Assembly: GCA_014764605.1 (NCBI GenBank)
Contig: JACXWG010000002.1
Span: 1 to 49,667 of the forward strand
DNA from: Quinella sp. 1Q5
GTDB taxonomy: Bacteria; Bacillota; Negativicutes; Selenomonadales; Selenomonadaceae
Direction of reading: 5' to 3'
Length of the DNA stretch: 49,667 bases
In this document: positions 34,936 through 44,463 of the stretch, in pieces
Layout: each line of letters begins with the position of its first letter
Position numbering within the stretch: the first letter of the stretch is position 1
Program-made: the position numbers and the translations under genes
Notes under the pieces: model-generated
What the model was told of the DNA's origin: nothing
Databases searched by the model: none
Seen by the model: the letters and a program-made list of their open reading frames with translations, nothing else

Positions 34936-36388
34936 AGAATTTCCTAATCGCCTCAACTAGCCCGCTGATAGTGAATTCTTCCGCTACGACCGCCGCCGCC
35001 ACTCCGAAACTTTCCAACGTCTTAGCAGTTATCGAACCGATTGCCGCAGACGGAATTTTTTTCAAGCAGTCGACGCCATAAGCCGCGATGAAGTTCTTGA
35101 CGGTTGAAGAGCTGGTGAACGTCACCAAGTCAATCGCGTCGAAATCAATCTGCGCGGATGCCTCGGACAAGGTTTGATAAGCGGGAGCAATCGTGACCTC
35201 CGCGCCGAAAATTTTCAACGTCTCTGGCAAGGCGTCGCGAGCAACCTCCGCCCGTGCAAGTAAAACTTTCTTCCCGCTTACAACGTCTTTGAGTGAATTG
35301 GCTAAACTCTCCGCGACAAAATCCTTAGGCACGATGTCTGCGATTATCCCGAAGGTTAAAAGCTTCGCCGCCGTCACCGAACCGATTGCCGCAACTTTAT
35401 TCAAAGCCCGTGCGTCGCGTCCTTGAAGTGTCAGCCGCTCAAAGAATTTATCAACGCCGTTTACACTCGTGAAGACAATCCAATCATAGCCGTTAAGATT
35501 TTTTATCGCCTCATCAAGCTGACGGAAGTTATCGGACGGCGCAGCAATTTTTATTGTTGGGCACTCTATGACGTGTGCGCCAAGGTTTTGCAATGCCTTC
35601 GACAGTTTGGAGGCTTGAGCACGTGCTCGCGTGACTAAAATCCTTTTGCCGAACAGCGGACGCGTTTCGAACCATTTTAGCTGTTCGCGAAGGCTAACGA
35701 CCTCGCCGACGATAAAGATTGCAGGCGGCGCAATGTTCGCGTGCGGAGCTTGGGCAAGCGTCGTAACGATGACTTCCTGTTCAGGCTTCGTGCCCCAACG
35801 AATCAACGCGGCGGGCGTATCGGGCTTGCGTCCGTGTTCGGTGAGCTTACTGACGATTTGCGGCAGGTTAGCGACGCCCATTAAGAAAATCAGCGTGTCG
35901 ACTGCCGTAGCTAGCTTGTCCCAGCGGATTGACGATTCGGGCTTGAGTGGGTCTTCATGCCCCGTGACGACTACAAAGCTTGTAGCGATGCCGCGATGAG
36001 TAACGGGAATTCCAGCGTAGGCAGGAACGGCAATCGCGCTCGTGACTCCGGGGATAATCTCGAATGGCAAGCTGTGTTCTCGAAGATAAAGAGCCTCCTC
36101 ACCGCCACGCCCGAATACAAAGGGGTCACCGCCCTTTAGCCTAACGACAATTTTATTTTGCCGCGCCTCTTCGACGAGCAGTTGATTAATTTCCGATTGC
36201 TTGAGCGTGTGACGCCCCGCCGCCTTGCCTACGTAGATTTTCTTCGCCGCCGCGCAGAGACTTAAGATAGCGTCATCGGCTAGCCTGTCATAAATCACGA
36301 CGTCCGCCGCCTGTAACAAGTCGCAAGCCCTAAGCGTCAACATTCCCACGTCGCCTGGACCCGCGCCGATAAGATAAACCATTGCCAT
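34922..36388 (-). CDS. cobA-hemD: Fused uroporphyrinogen-III C-methyltransferase and uroporphyrinogen-III synthase (CobA-HemD)
   Basis: A 488-residue fusion. Residues 1-245 are SUMT/CobA: VYLIGAGPGDVGMLTLRA, IYDRLAD, VVRLKGGDPFVFGRGGEEA, PGVTSAIAVPAYAGIPVTHR and VTGHEDP. It methylates uroporphyrinogen III at C2 and C7 to precorrin-2. Residues 265-488 are uroporphyrinogen-III synthase: GKRILVTRARAQASKL, WIVFTSVNGVDKFFE, AAIGSVTAAKLL and VTFTSSSTVKNF. Together they make the branch point to sirohaem, cobalamin and haem; no other tetrapyrrole gene is visible here. Start ATG 36388 shares its A with the DUF815 stop; a second ATG two codons on is possible. Confidence 0.94.
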   Translation of the reverse strand: MAMVYLIGAGPGDVGMLTLRACDLLQAADVVIYDRLADDAILSLCAAAKKIYVGKAAGRHTLKQSEINQLLVEEARQNKIVVRLKGGDPFVFGRGGEEALYLREHSLPFEIIPGVTSAIAVPAYAGIPVTHRGIATSFVVVTGHEDPLKPESSIRWDKLATAVDTLIFLMGVANLPQIVSKLTEHGRKPDTPAALIRWGTKPEQEVIVTTLAQAPHANIAPPAIFIVGEVVSLREQLKWFETRPLFGKRILVTRARAQASKLSKALQNLGAHVIECPTIKIAAPSDNFRQLDEAIKNLNGYDWIVFTSVNGVDKFFERLTLQGRDARALNKVAAIGSVTAAKLLTFGIIADIVPKDFVAESLANSLKDVVSGKKVLLARAEVARDALPETLKIFGAEVTIAPAYQTLSEASAQIDFDAIDLVTFTSSSTVKNFIAAYGVDCLKKIPSAAIGSITAKTLESFGVAAAVVAEEFTISGLVEAIRKFYERR

Positions 36389-37569
36389 CACCGTTGCCCC
36401 AAATAGTAATTGACGAACTGTTGAGCCGTGCGACCATTGCGCCCCGAATGCGACATCTCCCAACGCAAGCCCTCAAGCCGCAACGTTTCCGCGTCAAGCT
36501 CAATGCCCCGCCGCCTCAACATACTGCGGATTATCTCAAGGTACTCCGCCTGCGTCGGCGCGTAGTAGTGAATTATCAGCCCGAACCTATCTGATAGGGA
36601 AATCGTTTCGTTCAAGCTGTCGTCGCGATAAAGTTCCTCGTGCGCCTCGTCACGGTCGCGCCACGTCTCGCGGATAAGGTGTCGCCGATTGCTTGTGGCG
36701 TAGATTAAAACATTTTCCGGACGCGACTCCACGCCGCCTTCAATCGCAGACTTCAGATACTTATACTCGCCCTCCGACTCCTCAAACGACAAATCATCTA
36801 GGAAGACGATAAAACGCTTGCTCATAAACCGTCGCAACGTCTCCATGATTTCGGGCAAGAATTTTAGTTGCGGCTTAGTGATTTGAACGAGCCTTAGCCC
36901 TTGCGAATAGTATTCGTTGACCAAAGCCTTGACGCCCGATGATTTACCCGTGCCGCGTGCCCCGACGAGCAGAACATTGTTAGCGGGCTTGCCGTCGACA
37001 AAGGCGGTTGTATTGCCCGTCAAAAGTTCTTTTTGGTGCGCGTAGCCGATTAGGTCATCAAGGCGTATCGTTTCAAAGTGACGAATGCCGATGATATTTT
37101 TATCCCAGCGGAAGGCGCGATAGGTCGCAATGTCGCCATAGCCGAAGCGTCGCCAGTGTTCGATAAAGGCGTCGGCGATTTCATCTGCAGTCATGAGCTT
37201 GTCCAGCCGTCGTAGAAGTTCGCTAAGTGCCTCGTCGTTGCTAGTGGCAGTCGGTTTGTATATGTCGAGGATTTTCATATCGCTCCAGAGTTCGCCGCGC
37301 AGTATCGGCAATAAAATTCCCACGTCGCGTTTGAAAACTTCGCGGAGGCTCTCGCCGATAACGCCGCCGCTTGATTCAATCGTCGTGGATATAAGGTTAG
37401 GTTCGTGCGCCAAAAGGTAAATCAGATACGCCCGATAGAGATTGCCGCTCAAGCCGAGCCGTTCCGCCCGTTCAATCAACTTGGCAGCAACGTCAAATTT
37501 GTCAGCCGCGCCCGTGAAAATTTCTTCGTCCAGCAGATTGCGACAGACGATTAAGCCTTGCAAATTCAT
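36388..37569 (-). CDS. AAA-type ATPase of the DUF815 family
   Basis: A 393-residue P-loop ATPase. Walker A is VGARGTGKSS near 203, Walker B is FIVFLDDLSFEE near 250, and the sensor region has VLIYATSNRRHLIRE. This pattern and the ISLSDRFGL stretch are typical of DUF815. The first 180 residues are a helical family-specific part. The cellular role is not known; the family is widespread in Firmicutes and Proteobacteria. It abuts the metallophosphoesterase gene (ATG directly follows TAA) and overlaps the CobA-HemD start by one base, so all three are in one operon. Confidence 0.88.
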   Translation of the reverse strand: MNLQGLIVCRNLLDEEIFTGAADKFDVAAKLIERAERLGLSGNLYRAYLIYLLAHEPNLISTTIESSGGVIGESLREVFKRDVGILLPILRGELWSDMKILDIYKPTATSNDEALSELLRRLDKLMTADEIADAFIEHWRRFGYGDIATYRAFRWDKNIIGIRHFETIRLDDLIGYAHQKELLTGNTTAFVDGKPANNVLLVGARGTGKSSGVKALVNEYYSQGLRLVQITKPQLKFLPEIMETLRRFMSKRFIVFLDDLSFEESEGEYKYLKSAIEGGVESRPENVLIYATSNRRHLIRETWRDRDEAHEELYRDDSLNETISLSDRFGLIIHYYAPTQAEYLEIIRSMLRRRGIELDAETLRLEGLRWEMSHSGRNGRTAQQFVNYYLGQR

Positions 37570-38781
37570 TTAATTCATTCCCTTCTTGATTGTGAAGTCG
37601 TCTATAATTTCTCCGTTGACCGTGCGTGCTGTCAGATGTAGTTCCGAAGCTTGAACGTCCAATGCGATAAAACTTTCCGGTTCCTCGCGCTGATTCGGAT
37701 ACGCCACGTTGTCAATCGTCGAGTGCGGCTCAACGTATTTTTGGTCGCCCGCTCGCCCGCACAAAATGTAAGTCGTGCCTTTTATCTGTCCGCGATTGCG
37801 GTACGTATGCAAGTGCCCCGTGAACACCAAATCAATTTCCAGCTCGTCGAACAGCTCCAAGAACCTATCCGCGATGTCGTTGAACCTGTCCTGCCCATAG
37901 TCGTAAATGTCCTTGTGCATGAAGACGATTTTCCATGGGCGATTGACGTTGGCGGCGTCGCGCCTGAACCAATACTCCTGCGCGGCTTGCATGTTCGGCT
38001 TGAACTTGTCCAGCTCGGCAAACTGCGTGTTGAGGATAAAGAAATGCGCCGCGCCGTAGTCGAAGGAATAGAAGTAGCCGCCCAAGTTCTTAGCGTCGTT
38101 GTCGGGCAAGCTGAACTGATTAAGATAACCCGTCGGCAATGCATTGAACCAGTCGACGCCGTAGCACTCGTGATTGCCCATGACTGGCGCAAACGTCCGC
38201 CCCGATAAAATCTTAGCCGCTGACAAGTGCCACGCCCGCCATTGATAGTCCGCCTCGCCATTGTCCACGAGGTCGCCGATAACCGTCACAAGTTCCGCGT
38301 CGGGATAAGTCGCGTGCGCCGCGTCCGCTGTCCTCTGCCAAACGTCGTAATGCTCGCATTGACTGTCCGCGAAAATTATCATTTGGAACGCCCCATCGCC
38401 CGCCGTCCGCAAATCTTGCCATGAAGTCGCCCGCTCGCCCGCCACGATTCGGAACTTATACAAACTCGCCGCCTTTAGTCCTTCAAGCTTGCACGAATAG
38501 ATTAAGTCTTGTCGCTTGACCTCGGAAAAGTGAGCCACCTCATCGCCGACAAGTTGCCATTCCACTTGAAAAGTTTCTTCAGCGTCCGCCTGCCACATTA
38601 TCATTCGCGAAACCCTTGAATCACGAGTGACGACTTGCCGAAGAAACTTTACGCTCGTCAATGGCTCGTAGCCGTCTTGCGGTGTGTGCAACTCCTCAAG
38701 CCTCGACGCCTCCGCGAGTTTCGGGAAGTACGCCCCAAGACCCAACGCGATTAACACCTTGATAAAAAATCGCCGGCTCAT
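37570..38781 (-). CDS. Exported metallophosphoesterase (purple-acid-phosphatase-like architecture)
   Basis: A 403-residue protein. The N-terminus MSRRFFIK followed by a hydrophobic stretch resembles a twin-arginine signal, so export in folded, metal-loaded form is likely. Residues 40-130 form a fibronectin-III-like/PAP N-terminal domain. The calcineurin-like phosphoesterase domain has FADSQ, VIGDLVDNG, VMGNHECYG, IVFMHKD and FTGHLHTYRNRG, the usual dinuclear metal motifs, with D-x-Q in place of the more common D-x-H in the first block. Substrate is unknown; phosphate scavenging from esters is the obvious guess. The start overlaps the thioesterase stop (ATGA). Confidence 0.88.
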   Translation of the reverse strand: MSRRFFIKVLIALGLGAYFPKLAEASRLEELHTPQDGYEPLTSVKFLRQVVTRDSRVSRMIMWQADAEETFQVEWQLVGDEVAHFSEVKRQDLIYSCKLEGLKAASLYKFRIVAGERATSWQDLRTAGDGAFQMIIFADSQCEHYDVWQRTADAAHATYPDAELVTVIGDLVDNGEADYQWRAWHLSAAKILSGRTFAPVMGNHECYGVDWFNALPTGYLNQFSLPDNDAKNLGGYFYSFDYGAAHFFILNTQFAELDKFKPNMQAAQEYWFRRDAANVNRPWKIVFMHKDIYDYGQDRFNDIADRFLELFDELEIDLVFTGHLHTYRNRGQIKGTTYILCGRAGDQKYVEPHSTIDNVAYPNQREEPESFIALDVQASELHLTARTVNGEIIDDFTIKKGMN

Positions 38782-39179
38782 TCTAAGCCTCGTGTCAGCC
38801 GCGAATAGTACTTATCGGGCAAGCGGCATATCTTCCCGCCGCTCGTGAAAACATTGGTACTTGTTCCTTCCGCCAAAACTTTTTCCTCGCCGCGCCGCCG
38901 TATCACGTAATCGAACTTCATCTTAGCCTTAGTCAATGCCTCCGCCGTCGTGACAATTTCCAGCTCGTCATCGAACTTCGCGGGGGCATGAAACTTCGCC
39001 GTAATCTCGACAATCGGAAATAAAATCCCGTCGCTCATCATCTCGTTTAGGTCAATGCCGAGTTCTCGTAAGAATTCGACGCGCCCCGTCTCGAACCAGC
39101 GGATATAGTTCGCGTGATGTGCCACGCCCATAACGTCAGTATCGAAGAATTTCACGCGGTGCAAGGTCGTTACAATCAT
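38778..39179 (-). CDS. Acyl-CoA thioesterase (YbgC/4HBT hot-dog family)
   Basis: A 133-residue single hot-dog-fold thioesterase. The N-terminal VKFFDTDVMGVAHHANYIRWFE has the catalytic aspartate and the VxHHxxY-type motif of the YbgC/4-hydroxybenzoyl-CoA family, followed by the long helix ETGRVEFLRELGID. It hydrolyses short acyl-CoA or acyl-ACP; preferred chain unknown. It is the promoter-proximal gene of the long minus-strand run toward gyrA, with ribosome site GGAGGGAAGG before ATG 39179. The 80-base gap to rsmI is divergent. Confidence 0.9.
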   Translation of the reverse strand: MIVTTLHRVKFFDTDVMGVAHHANYIRWFETGRVEFLRELGIDLNEMMSDGILFPIVEITAKFHAPAKFDDELEIVTTAEALTKAKMKFDYVIRRRGEEKVLAEGTSTNVFTSGGKICRLPDKYYSRLTRGLE

Positions 39180-39223
39180 TGCCTTCCCTCCTCGCCGAAA
39201 CTATATCACATTGCCGCGAACTG

Positions 39224-39249
39224 TGCTATAATGGCAAAAAATTTTTGGA
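39224..39249 (+). promoter_or_regulatory. Extended -10 promoter of rsmI-metG operon with the 17-base element
   Basis: TGCTATAAT (39224-39232) is followed at once by GGCAAAAAATTTTTGGA (39233-39249), the exact 17-mer also found after the -10 box of the WbaP-like gene. The end of the element forms part of the ribosome site GGAGG. Confidence 0.6.
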
Positions 39250-39258
39250 GGTGTGAAC

Positions 39259-40071
39259 TTGCTGTACTTGTGCGCGACGCCGATTGGCAACCTTGAGGAC
39301 ATGACGTTTAGAGCCGTGCGAATCCTGCGCGAAGTCGACTTAATCGCGGCTGAAGACACGCGGCGCACTCGGAAGCTTTTGACGCACTTTGACATACACA
39401 CGCCGCTAATCAGATTCGATGAGAATTGCAAGGCGACAGTCGCCGAAAAGATTTTGCAACGGTTGCGGGCGGGCGAATCAGTTGCCGTAGTCAGCGACGC
39501 GGGCTTGCCGGCAATCTGTGACCCAGGCGCGGATTTGGTAAGGCTTGCAATCGACGCGGGGATAGACGTCTGCCCGATACCTGGAGCCAATGCCGCGTTG
39601 AGTGCGCTGATATGTTCGGGACTCGACACGACAAAATTTTTATTCGCGGGCTTCGCGCCCAAGACAAAGAAAAATCGCCGCGAGCTACTGGAGGAACTCT
39701 CGACGGTTAAGGCAACGATAATCTTCTACGAGGCACCACATCGGCTGAAAGATTTTCTAGCGGAGCTTGTGGAAGTTTTCGGGGAACGGGTAGCAGTCCT
39801 TGCACGCGAGCTGACCAAAGTCCATGAAGAATTTTTACGCGGGACGCTAGGCGAGCTGATTGAACGCCTCGACGAGCCACGCGGAGAATTCGTAATCGTC
39901 GTGGAAGGCAACCACACCACGCCGCCGATTGAAGACACGCCGCTTGACTTCTACCGAAAACTTTTGGAGCAAGGCTTAGACAAGAAATTAGCCATGCGCG
40001 AGACGGCAAAGCGATTCAACGTCAGCCGCCGCGACATTTATAATACACTGCTTAAGGAGGACACTCAATGA
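39259..40071 (+). CDS. rsmI: 16S rRNA (cytidine-1402 2'-O)-methyltransferase
   Basis: A 270-residue RsmI of the tetrapyrrole-methylase fold. It 2'-O-methylates C1402 in the decoding centre of 16S rRNA. Signature LYLCATPIGNLEDMT at the start, AEDTRRTRKLLTHF, SDAGLPAICDPGADLV, PGANAALSALICSGL and FYEAPHRL. I prefer TTG 39259, seven bases after GGAGG, to the GTG two codons earlier, which lies too close to the ribosome site. The stop overlaps the metG ATG. It opens a plus-strand operon of six coupled genes. Confidence 0.94.
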   Translation: MLYLCATPIGNLEDMTFRAVRILREVDLIAAEDTRRTRKLLTHFDIHTPLIRFDENCKATVAEKILQRLRAGESVAVVSDAGLPAICDPGADLVRLAIDAGIDVCPIPGANAALSALICSGLDTTKFLFAGFAPKTKKNRRELLEELSTVKATIIFYEAPHRLKDFLAELVEVFGERVAVLARELTKVHEEFLRGTLGELIERLDEPRGEFVIVVEGNHTTPPIEDTPLDFYRKLLEQGLDKKLAMRETAKRFNVSRRDIYNTLLKEDTQ

Positions 40072-41591
40072 AAACATTTTACATCACGACGCCGATTTAC
40101 TACCCCAGCGCGAAACTGCACATCGGGCACGCCTACTGTACGACCATCGCCGACGCTATCGCACGGTTCAAACGGCTTGCGGGCTATGAAGTCTTCTTCT
40201 TGACTGGCTCTGACGAACACGGGCAGAAGATTCAACGCACCGCACAAGCCCAAGGCAAGACGCCGCTTGAGTACATTGACCCAATTGTCGACAGCTTCAA
40301 AGAGCTTTGGAAAAAGTTTCATATCTCGAACGACGACTTCATACGAACAAGCGAACCACGGCATGAACAGGTTGTGCAGGAAATTTTCCGCAGGATTAAG
40401 GCGAACGGCGACATTTACAAGGGCGAGTACACCGGACTTTATTGCACGCCTTGCGAATCGTATTGGACGGAATTGCAGCTTGACGAGAACGGCTGTTGCC
40501 CCGATTGTCATCGTCCCGTTGAGAAGGTCTCGGAGGAGGCTTACTTCTTCCGCCTGTCCAAATACGCCGACGCTTTACTTAAACACATCGACGAGCACCC
40601 CGAATTCATCGTGCCGACTTCGCGCCGCAACGAAATGATTAACTTCATCAAGAGCGGGCTTGAAGACCTTTGCATATCGCGCACGTCGTTTGATTGGGGA
40701 ATCCCCGTACCTGACGACCAACGCCACGTCATTTACGTTTGGTTCGACGCCGTCATCAACTATATCACTCCGCTGATTCATAATCCCGAAATGAAAAAGT
40801 TTTGGCCAGCGGATATTCACCTCGTCGGCAAAGAAATCGTCCGCTTCCATTCAATCATTTGGCCAGCAATGCTCATGGCGGCAGGTTTTCCGTTGCCAAA
40901 GCAGATTTACGGACATGGTTGGCTAGTCACCGACGGCGATAAAATGTCCAAGTCCAAAGGCAACGTCGTCGACCCGGTGGCGTTGATTGAGGAGTTCGGC
41001 GCGGATGCTATCCGATACTTCCTCCTGCGCGAGATAACCCTTGGGCTTGACGGCAATTTCAATCGCGATGCTTTGATTCAGAGGATTAACGCCGACTTAG
41101 CCAACGACCTCGGCAACCTCCTGCACAGGACGCTTAACATGATTGGCAAGTTCCAAAAGAAAATTCTTCTGCAATCAACTGAAGGCACCGCTCTTGATAA
41201 GGCGTTCCGGCAAGAGGCAATCGACACGGCTAAAGATTATCGCAAGCTCATGGAAGGCATTCAACTTTCGGACGCGGTTAAGGTTGTGTGGAAGTTTATC
41301 GGGCGGGCGAATAAGTACATTGACGAAACCGTGCCTTGGAAACTCGCCAAAGACGAAACTCAACGGCAAGCACTCGCAAACGTCCTTTACAACCTCGCCG
41401 AGTCGCTTAGGATTGTCAGCCTAATGATTGAACCGTTCATGCCGTCGACAGCTCAAAAGATACGTGAGCAACTCAAGGTCACTTCGGAGCTTAGACTTGA
41501 TGACGCGGAAGTTTTCGGATTGCTTGAACCTAATCACGAGGTCGGCAAGCCTGAGCAACTTTTCCCGCGCATTGTGATTGACAAATCATGA
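40068..41591 (+). CDS. metG: Methionyl-tRNA synthetase
   Basis: A 507-residue class I synthetase. HIGH box as HIGHAY near residue 19; SDEHGQKIQ; a zinc knuckle with four cysteines (YCTPCESYW ... CCPDCHRP); ISRTSFDWGIPVP; and KMSKSKGN near 292. It charges tRNA-Met. The C-terminal Trbp111-like tRNA-binding domain found in many Firmicute MetG proteins is missing, leaving the minimal core plus anticodon domain. It overlaps rsmI upstream and the M48 peptidase downstream by four bases each, so translation is coupled across all three. Confidence 0.95.
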   Translation: MKTFYITTPIYYPSAKLHIGHAYCTTIADAIARFKRLAGYEVFFLTGSDEHGQKIQRTAQAQGKTPLEYIDPIVDSFKELWKKFHISNDDFIRTSEPRHEQVVQEIFRRIKANGDIYKGEYTGLYCTPCESYWTELQLDENGCCPDCHRPVEKVSEEAYFFRLSKYADALLKHIDEHPEFIVPTSRRNEMINFIKSGLEDLCISRTSFDWGIPVPDDQRHVIYVWFDAVINYITPLIHNPEMKKFWPADIHLVGKEIVRFHSIIWPAMLMAAGFPLPKQIYGHGWLVTDGDKMSKSKGNVVDPVALIEEFGADAIRYFLLREITLGLDGNFNRDALIQRINADLANDLGNLLHRTLNMIGKFQKKILLQSTEGTALDKAFRQEAIDTAKDYRKLMEGIQLSDAVKVVWKFIGRANKYIDETVPWKLAKDETQRQALANVLYNLAESLRIVSLMIEPFMPSTAQKIREQLKVTSELRLDDAEVFGLLEPNHEVGKPEQLFPRIVIDKS

Positions 41592-43336
41592 AAGCCTTAA
41601 TCGTCTTATTGGTGACGTTAGCGACGCTTTTAAGTCCCGTACACGTCATAGCGGCTGACGCCTGGGCAATCGCAGCGGAGGCTCTCGGCGTGCTTGCAGC
41701 TTATCAGTCGACGCTAAGGGAAATGCTCGCGCTCGGCAACAATGTAGATGCTCAAATGTCCGTCCGCAAGCAAGACATGCAAAAGAACGGCACCGATAAG
41801 AATAAGCATGACATTGAGGTTGTTGATTCGGTTATGCAACGGCTCGTTCGCGACGGGCAATACGAACTTAGGATAAATTCTCTGCCGTTCGTGTGGCACG
41901 TCAACGACGACGAGAAATTTAACGCCGCCTGCTATCCGATGAATTATATCAGCGTCAATCGCGGGCTGGTTCGCGGGCTTAACCTAGACGAGAATCAACT
42001 TGCCGCCGTCCTTGCCCACGAGATGACGCACGGTCTTGAACAGCATTCCGCCAAGAGTTATGCGCAAGCCGTAGCCCAATCCCTCGGCGCGATGATGCTT
42101 GGTATGAACGTTGACAACGGCTCGAATATTGACTGGAATAAGTTTTCGGCGATGGTTGATTACTCGATTGCAAAGAATATCAATGTTCCCGTTGAGTACG
42201 AGGCGGACGAGGGCGGCTTTTACCTTATGACAAGTGCGGGCTTTAACCCCGGAGGCGGCGCGGCGGCTATGAATCGTCTGGGCTACTACGTCCGTTATGA
42301 GACGCAAAACGTTTTGGAGTTCGACGCACACGACACGCCCGATGACCAGACCTTCAGCGACCACCCCGACACCGATAAGCGCGAGGCTAAATTATCGGAA
42401 CTGATGACTACTTACGGCGGCGGGCATGTCAAGGTTCGCAAAGTCGACCGGGCTTATCTGGTGTTCATTGACGGCTTAGAAGTCTTCTACTCGATGAACG
42501 TAGGCGACGACACCAATAGCGCGGCGGCTAATGCTTACTACTTCGCGGGCGGCTTGAGCAAGGCTTTCCACGATTATGACTCGATTGACGGTTGGAACTT
42601 TCGACGCGTCGACAATCAAACGGACTTCCTAAACGATGACTTTGCTTATCGGGAGCTAAGGGAGTTGTCGAGGCTTTACAATCTCGGCGATAAGATTCAA
42701 ACGGCAGTCCAGAAGGCGTATTATTTTGAAAGTCCGCGCATACGTCAGAGAATTCACGAAGCGGACGCGGTGCGGGCGATTGCTTGGGCTAAGGTTAAGG
42801 ATGCCGCAGACAATGCCAAAGCTAAAGCCGCCATGCAACTGCGAATCAACGCCGACATTTACAACGACCACGGGCAAGGCGAACTTGCGCTTATGGAGAT
42901 TAAACGCGCCCTCAACGCGAAGAATCAAGACGACGTGGCGGAGTGTTTAGGGATTCGCGGACGGGCTAAGGCGATTGTCGGTGACTATGACGGCGCACTT
43001 GTCGACGCGGACGCCGCAGTTGCCAAAGACCCGACGAACCTTTACAACTTCCTAAATCGGGCGGACGTGCGGCATATGCGCGGCGAGCTTGCACTTGCGC
43101 TTGAAGACATTGACCGAGCCTTGACGATTGACGATAAGAATCCAATTCCGTACAAGTTGCAGGGCGACATCTTCGACGAGCAAGGGCAAGCCGATAAAGC
43201 CGAGATGAGTTATCGGAAAGTCTACGAGTTGACGAAGAGAAATTCGCGAACCGTTCCGCTGACTTATCTGGAGAAGATTGACCCGCAGGCGGCAGAAAAA
43301 CTTCGTAAGAAAAAGGAGGCAACCACTGATGATTGA
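41588..43336 (+). CDS. M48-family metallopeptidase with TPR repeats, exported
   Basis: A 582-residue protein. Signal peptide MKALIVLLVTLATLLSPVHVIA. The catalytic M48 domain has HEMTHGLEQH (His144, Glu145, His148) and the third ligand region EYEADEGGFYLM near 204. The C-terminal 180 residues are TPR-like helices (GELALMEIKRALNAKN, GDYDGALVDADAAVA, GELALALEDIDRALTID). This BepA/YfgC-like layout suggests periplasmic quality control of outer-membrane proteins or LPS transporters, consistent with a diderm host (inference). It overlaps metG by four bases and the DegT gene by eight. Confidence 0.88.
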   Translation: MKALIVLLVTLATLLSPVHVIAADAWAIAAEALGVLAAYQSTLREMLALGNNVDAQMSVRKQDMQKNGTDKNKHDIEVVDSVMQRLVRDGQYELRINSLPFVWHVNDDEKFNAACYPMNYISVNRGLVRGLNLDENQLAAVLAHEMTHGLEQHSAKSYAQAVAQSLGAMMLGMNVDNGSNIDWNKFSAMVDYSIAKNINVPVEYEADEGGFYLMTSAGFNPGGGAAAMNRLGYYVRYETQNVLEFDAHDTPDDQTFSDHPDTDKREAKLSELMTTYGGGHVKVRKVDRAYLVFIDGLEVFYSMNVGDDTNSAAANAYYFAGGLSKAFHDYDSIDGWNFRRVDNQTDFLNDDFAYRELRELSRLYNLGDKIQTAVQKAYYFESPRIRQRIHEADAVRAIAWAKVKDAADNAKAKAAMQLRINADIYNDHGQGELALMEIKRALNAKNQDDVAECLGIRGRAKAIVGDYDGALVDADAAVAKDPTNLYNFLNRADVRHMRGELALALEDIDRALTIDDKNPIPYKLQGDIFDEQGQADKAEMSYRKVYELTKRNSRTVPLTYLEKIDPQAAEKLRKKKEATTDD

Positions 43337-44459
43337 ACCGTTCGATAAGATGATTTTCGTTACGCGGCCAGTTTTCCCGACGATTGAAGAAGTCACGGAC
43401 AAGTTACGCGACATTTGGGCGGCGAAGTGGATAACAAACAACGGTCCCCAGCACACGATGCTTGAACAGGAGCTTAAGACGTTCCTTAAGGTGCCGTACC
43501 TGTCGCTGTTTAACAACGGGACGATAGCATTAATGGTCGCGTGTCAAAGCTTGCGGCTAAGCGGGCAAGTCATCACGACGCCTTTTACGTTCGCCGCAAC
43601 CCCGCATGTATTGAGTTGGAATAACATATCGCCGATATTTTGCGACGTGGACGAAGAGACCATGAACATTGACGCCGATAAGATTGAGTCCATGATAACG
43701 CCCAAGACGACGGCGATTTTACCTGTGCATGTCTTCGGGATACCGTGCAACGTGGAAAAGATTCAGGAGGTCGCTGACCGTTACGGCTTACGGGTTGTCT
43801 ATGACGCGGCGCACACGTTCGGCGTTGAAATTGGCGGGCGGGGGATTGGGACGTTCGGCGATATTTCAATGCTTAGCTTCCACGCCACGAAACTTTATCA
43901 CACTGTCGAGGGCGGCGCACTTGTCATGCACGACGAACACACTAAGCAACGGATTGACCTGCTGAAGAACTTCGGCATAAAGAACGAGGAAGAAGTTGTT
44001 ATGCCCGGCATCAATGGCAAGCTTGACGATGTGCGGGCGGCAATTGGACGAATCATGCTAAACTATGTCGAGGGCGAGCGGCTTAAGCGTAAACGACTGC
44101 ACGAGGTCTACAATGAGGAACTTGCCGAGGTCGAGGGCTTAAAACTTATGCCGACCTGCGCGGCGAACGTTAAGCTGAACTATCAGTATTACGTCGTGCG
44201 CATTGAGGAAGAAGTCTTCGGGCGGTCGCGGGATTATGTCTACGGGGCGTTTAAGAACTTCAACGTTTACACGCGCAAATATTTTCATCCGCTTTGCAGT
44301 GAGTACACTTGCTATCGTCAGCTGAGTTCGGCAAGCCCTGCTAATCTGCCAGTCGCCAATGTCATTACTAAACAGGTCTTAAGTCTTCCGATGTATGGCG
44401 AGCTGACCGAAGACGACGTTAGGAAAATTTGCGCGATACTCAAGAGCTTTAGGAGCTGA
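43329..44459 (+). CDS. DegT/DnrJ/EryC1/StrS-family aminotransferase
   Basis: A 376-residue PLP enzyme of the sugar aminotransferase family. The cofactor lysine is Lys188 in SFHATKLYHTVEGG; other marks are TTPFTFAATPHVL, PVHVFGIPCNVEKI, DAAHTFGVE and the NGKLDDVRAAIG loop. Such enzymes aminate a keto-sugar nucleotide (C3 or C4) for surface glycans. No dehydratase or epimerase for a keto-sugar is in the window, so the substrate is unknown. Start ATG 43329 with AAGGAGG upstream, overlapping the peptidase end. The next gene is a ketosynthase-like enzyme 4 bases on. Confidence 0.9.
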   Translation: MIEPFDKMIFVTRPVFPTIEEVTDKLRDIWAAKWITNNGPQHTMLEQELKTFLKVPYLSLFNNGTIALMVACQSLRLSGQVITTPFTFAATPHVLSWNNISPIFCDVDEETMNIDADKIESMITPKTTAILPVHVFGIPCNVEKIQEVADRYGLRVVYDAAHTFGVEIGGRGIGTFGDISMLSFHATKLYHTVEGGALVMHDEHTKQRIDLLKNFGIKNEEEVVMPGINGKLDDVRAAIGRIMLNYVEGERLKRKRLHEVYNEELAEVEGLKLMPTCAANVKLNYQYYVVRIEEEVFGRSRDYVYGAFKNFNVYTRKYFHPLCSEYTCYRQLSSASPANLPVANVITKQVLSLPMYGELTEDDVRKICAILKSFRS

Positions 44460-44463
44460 GGAA

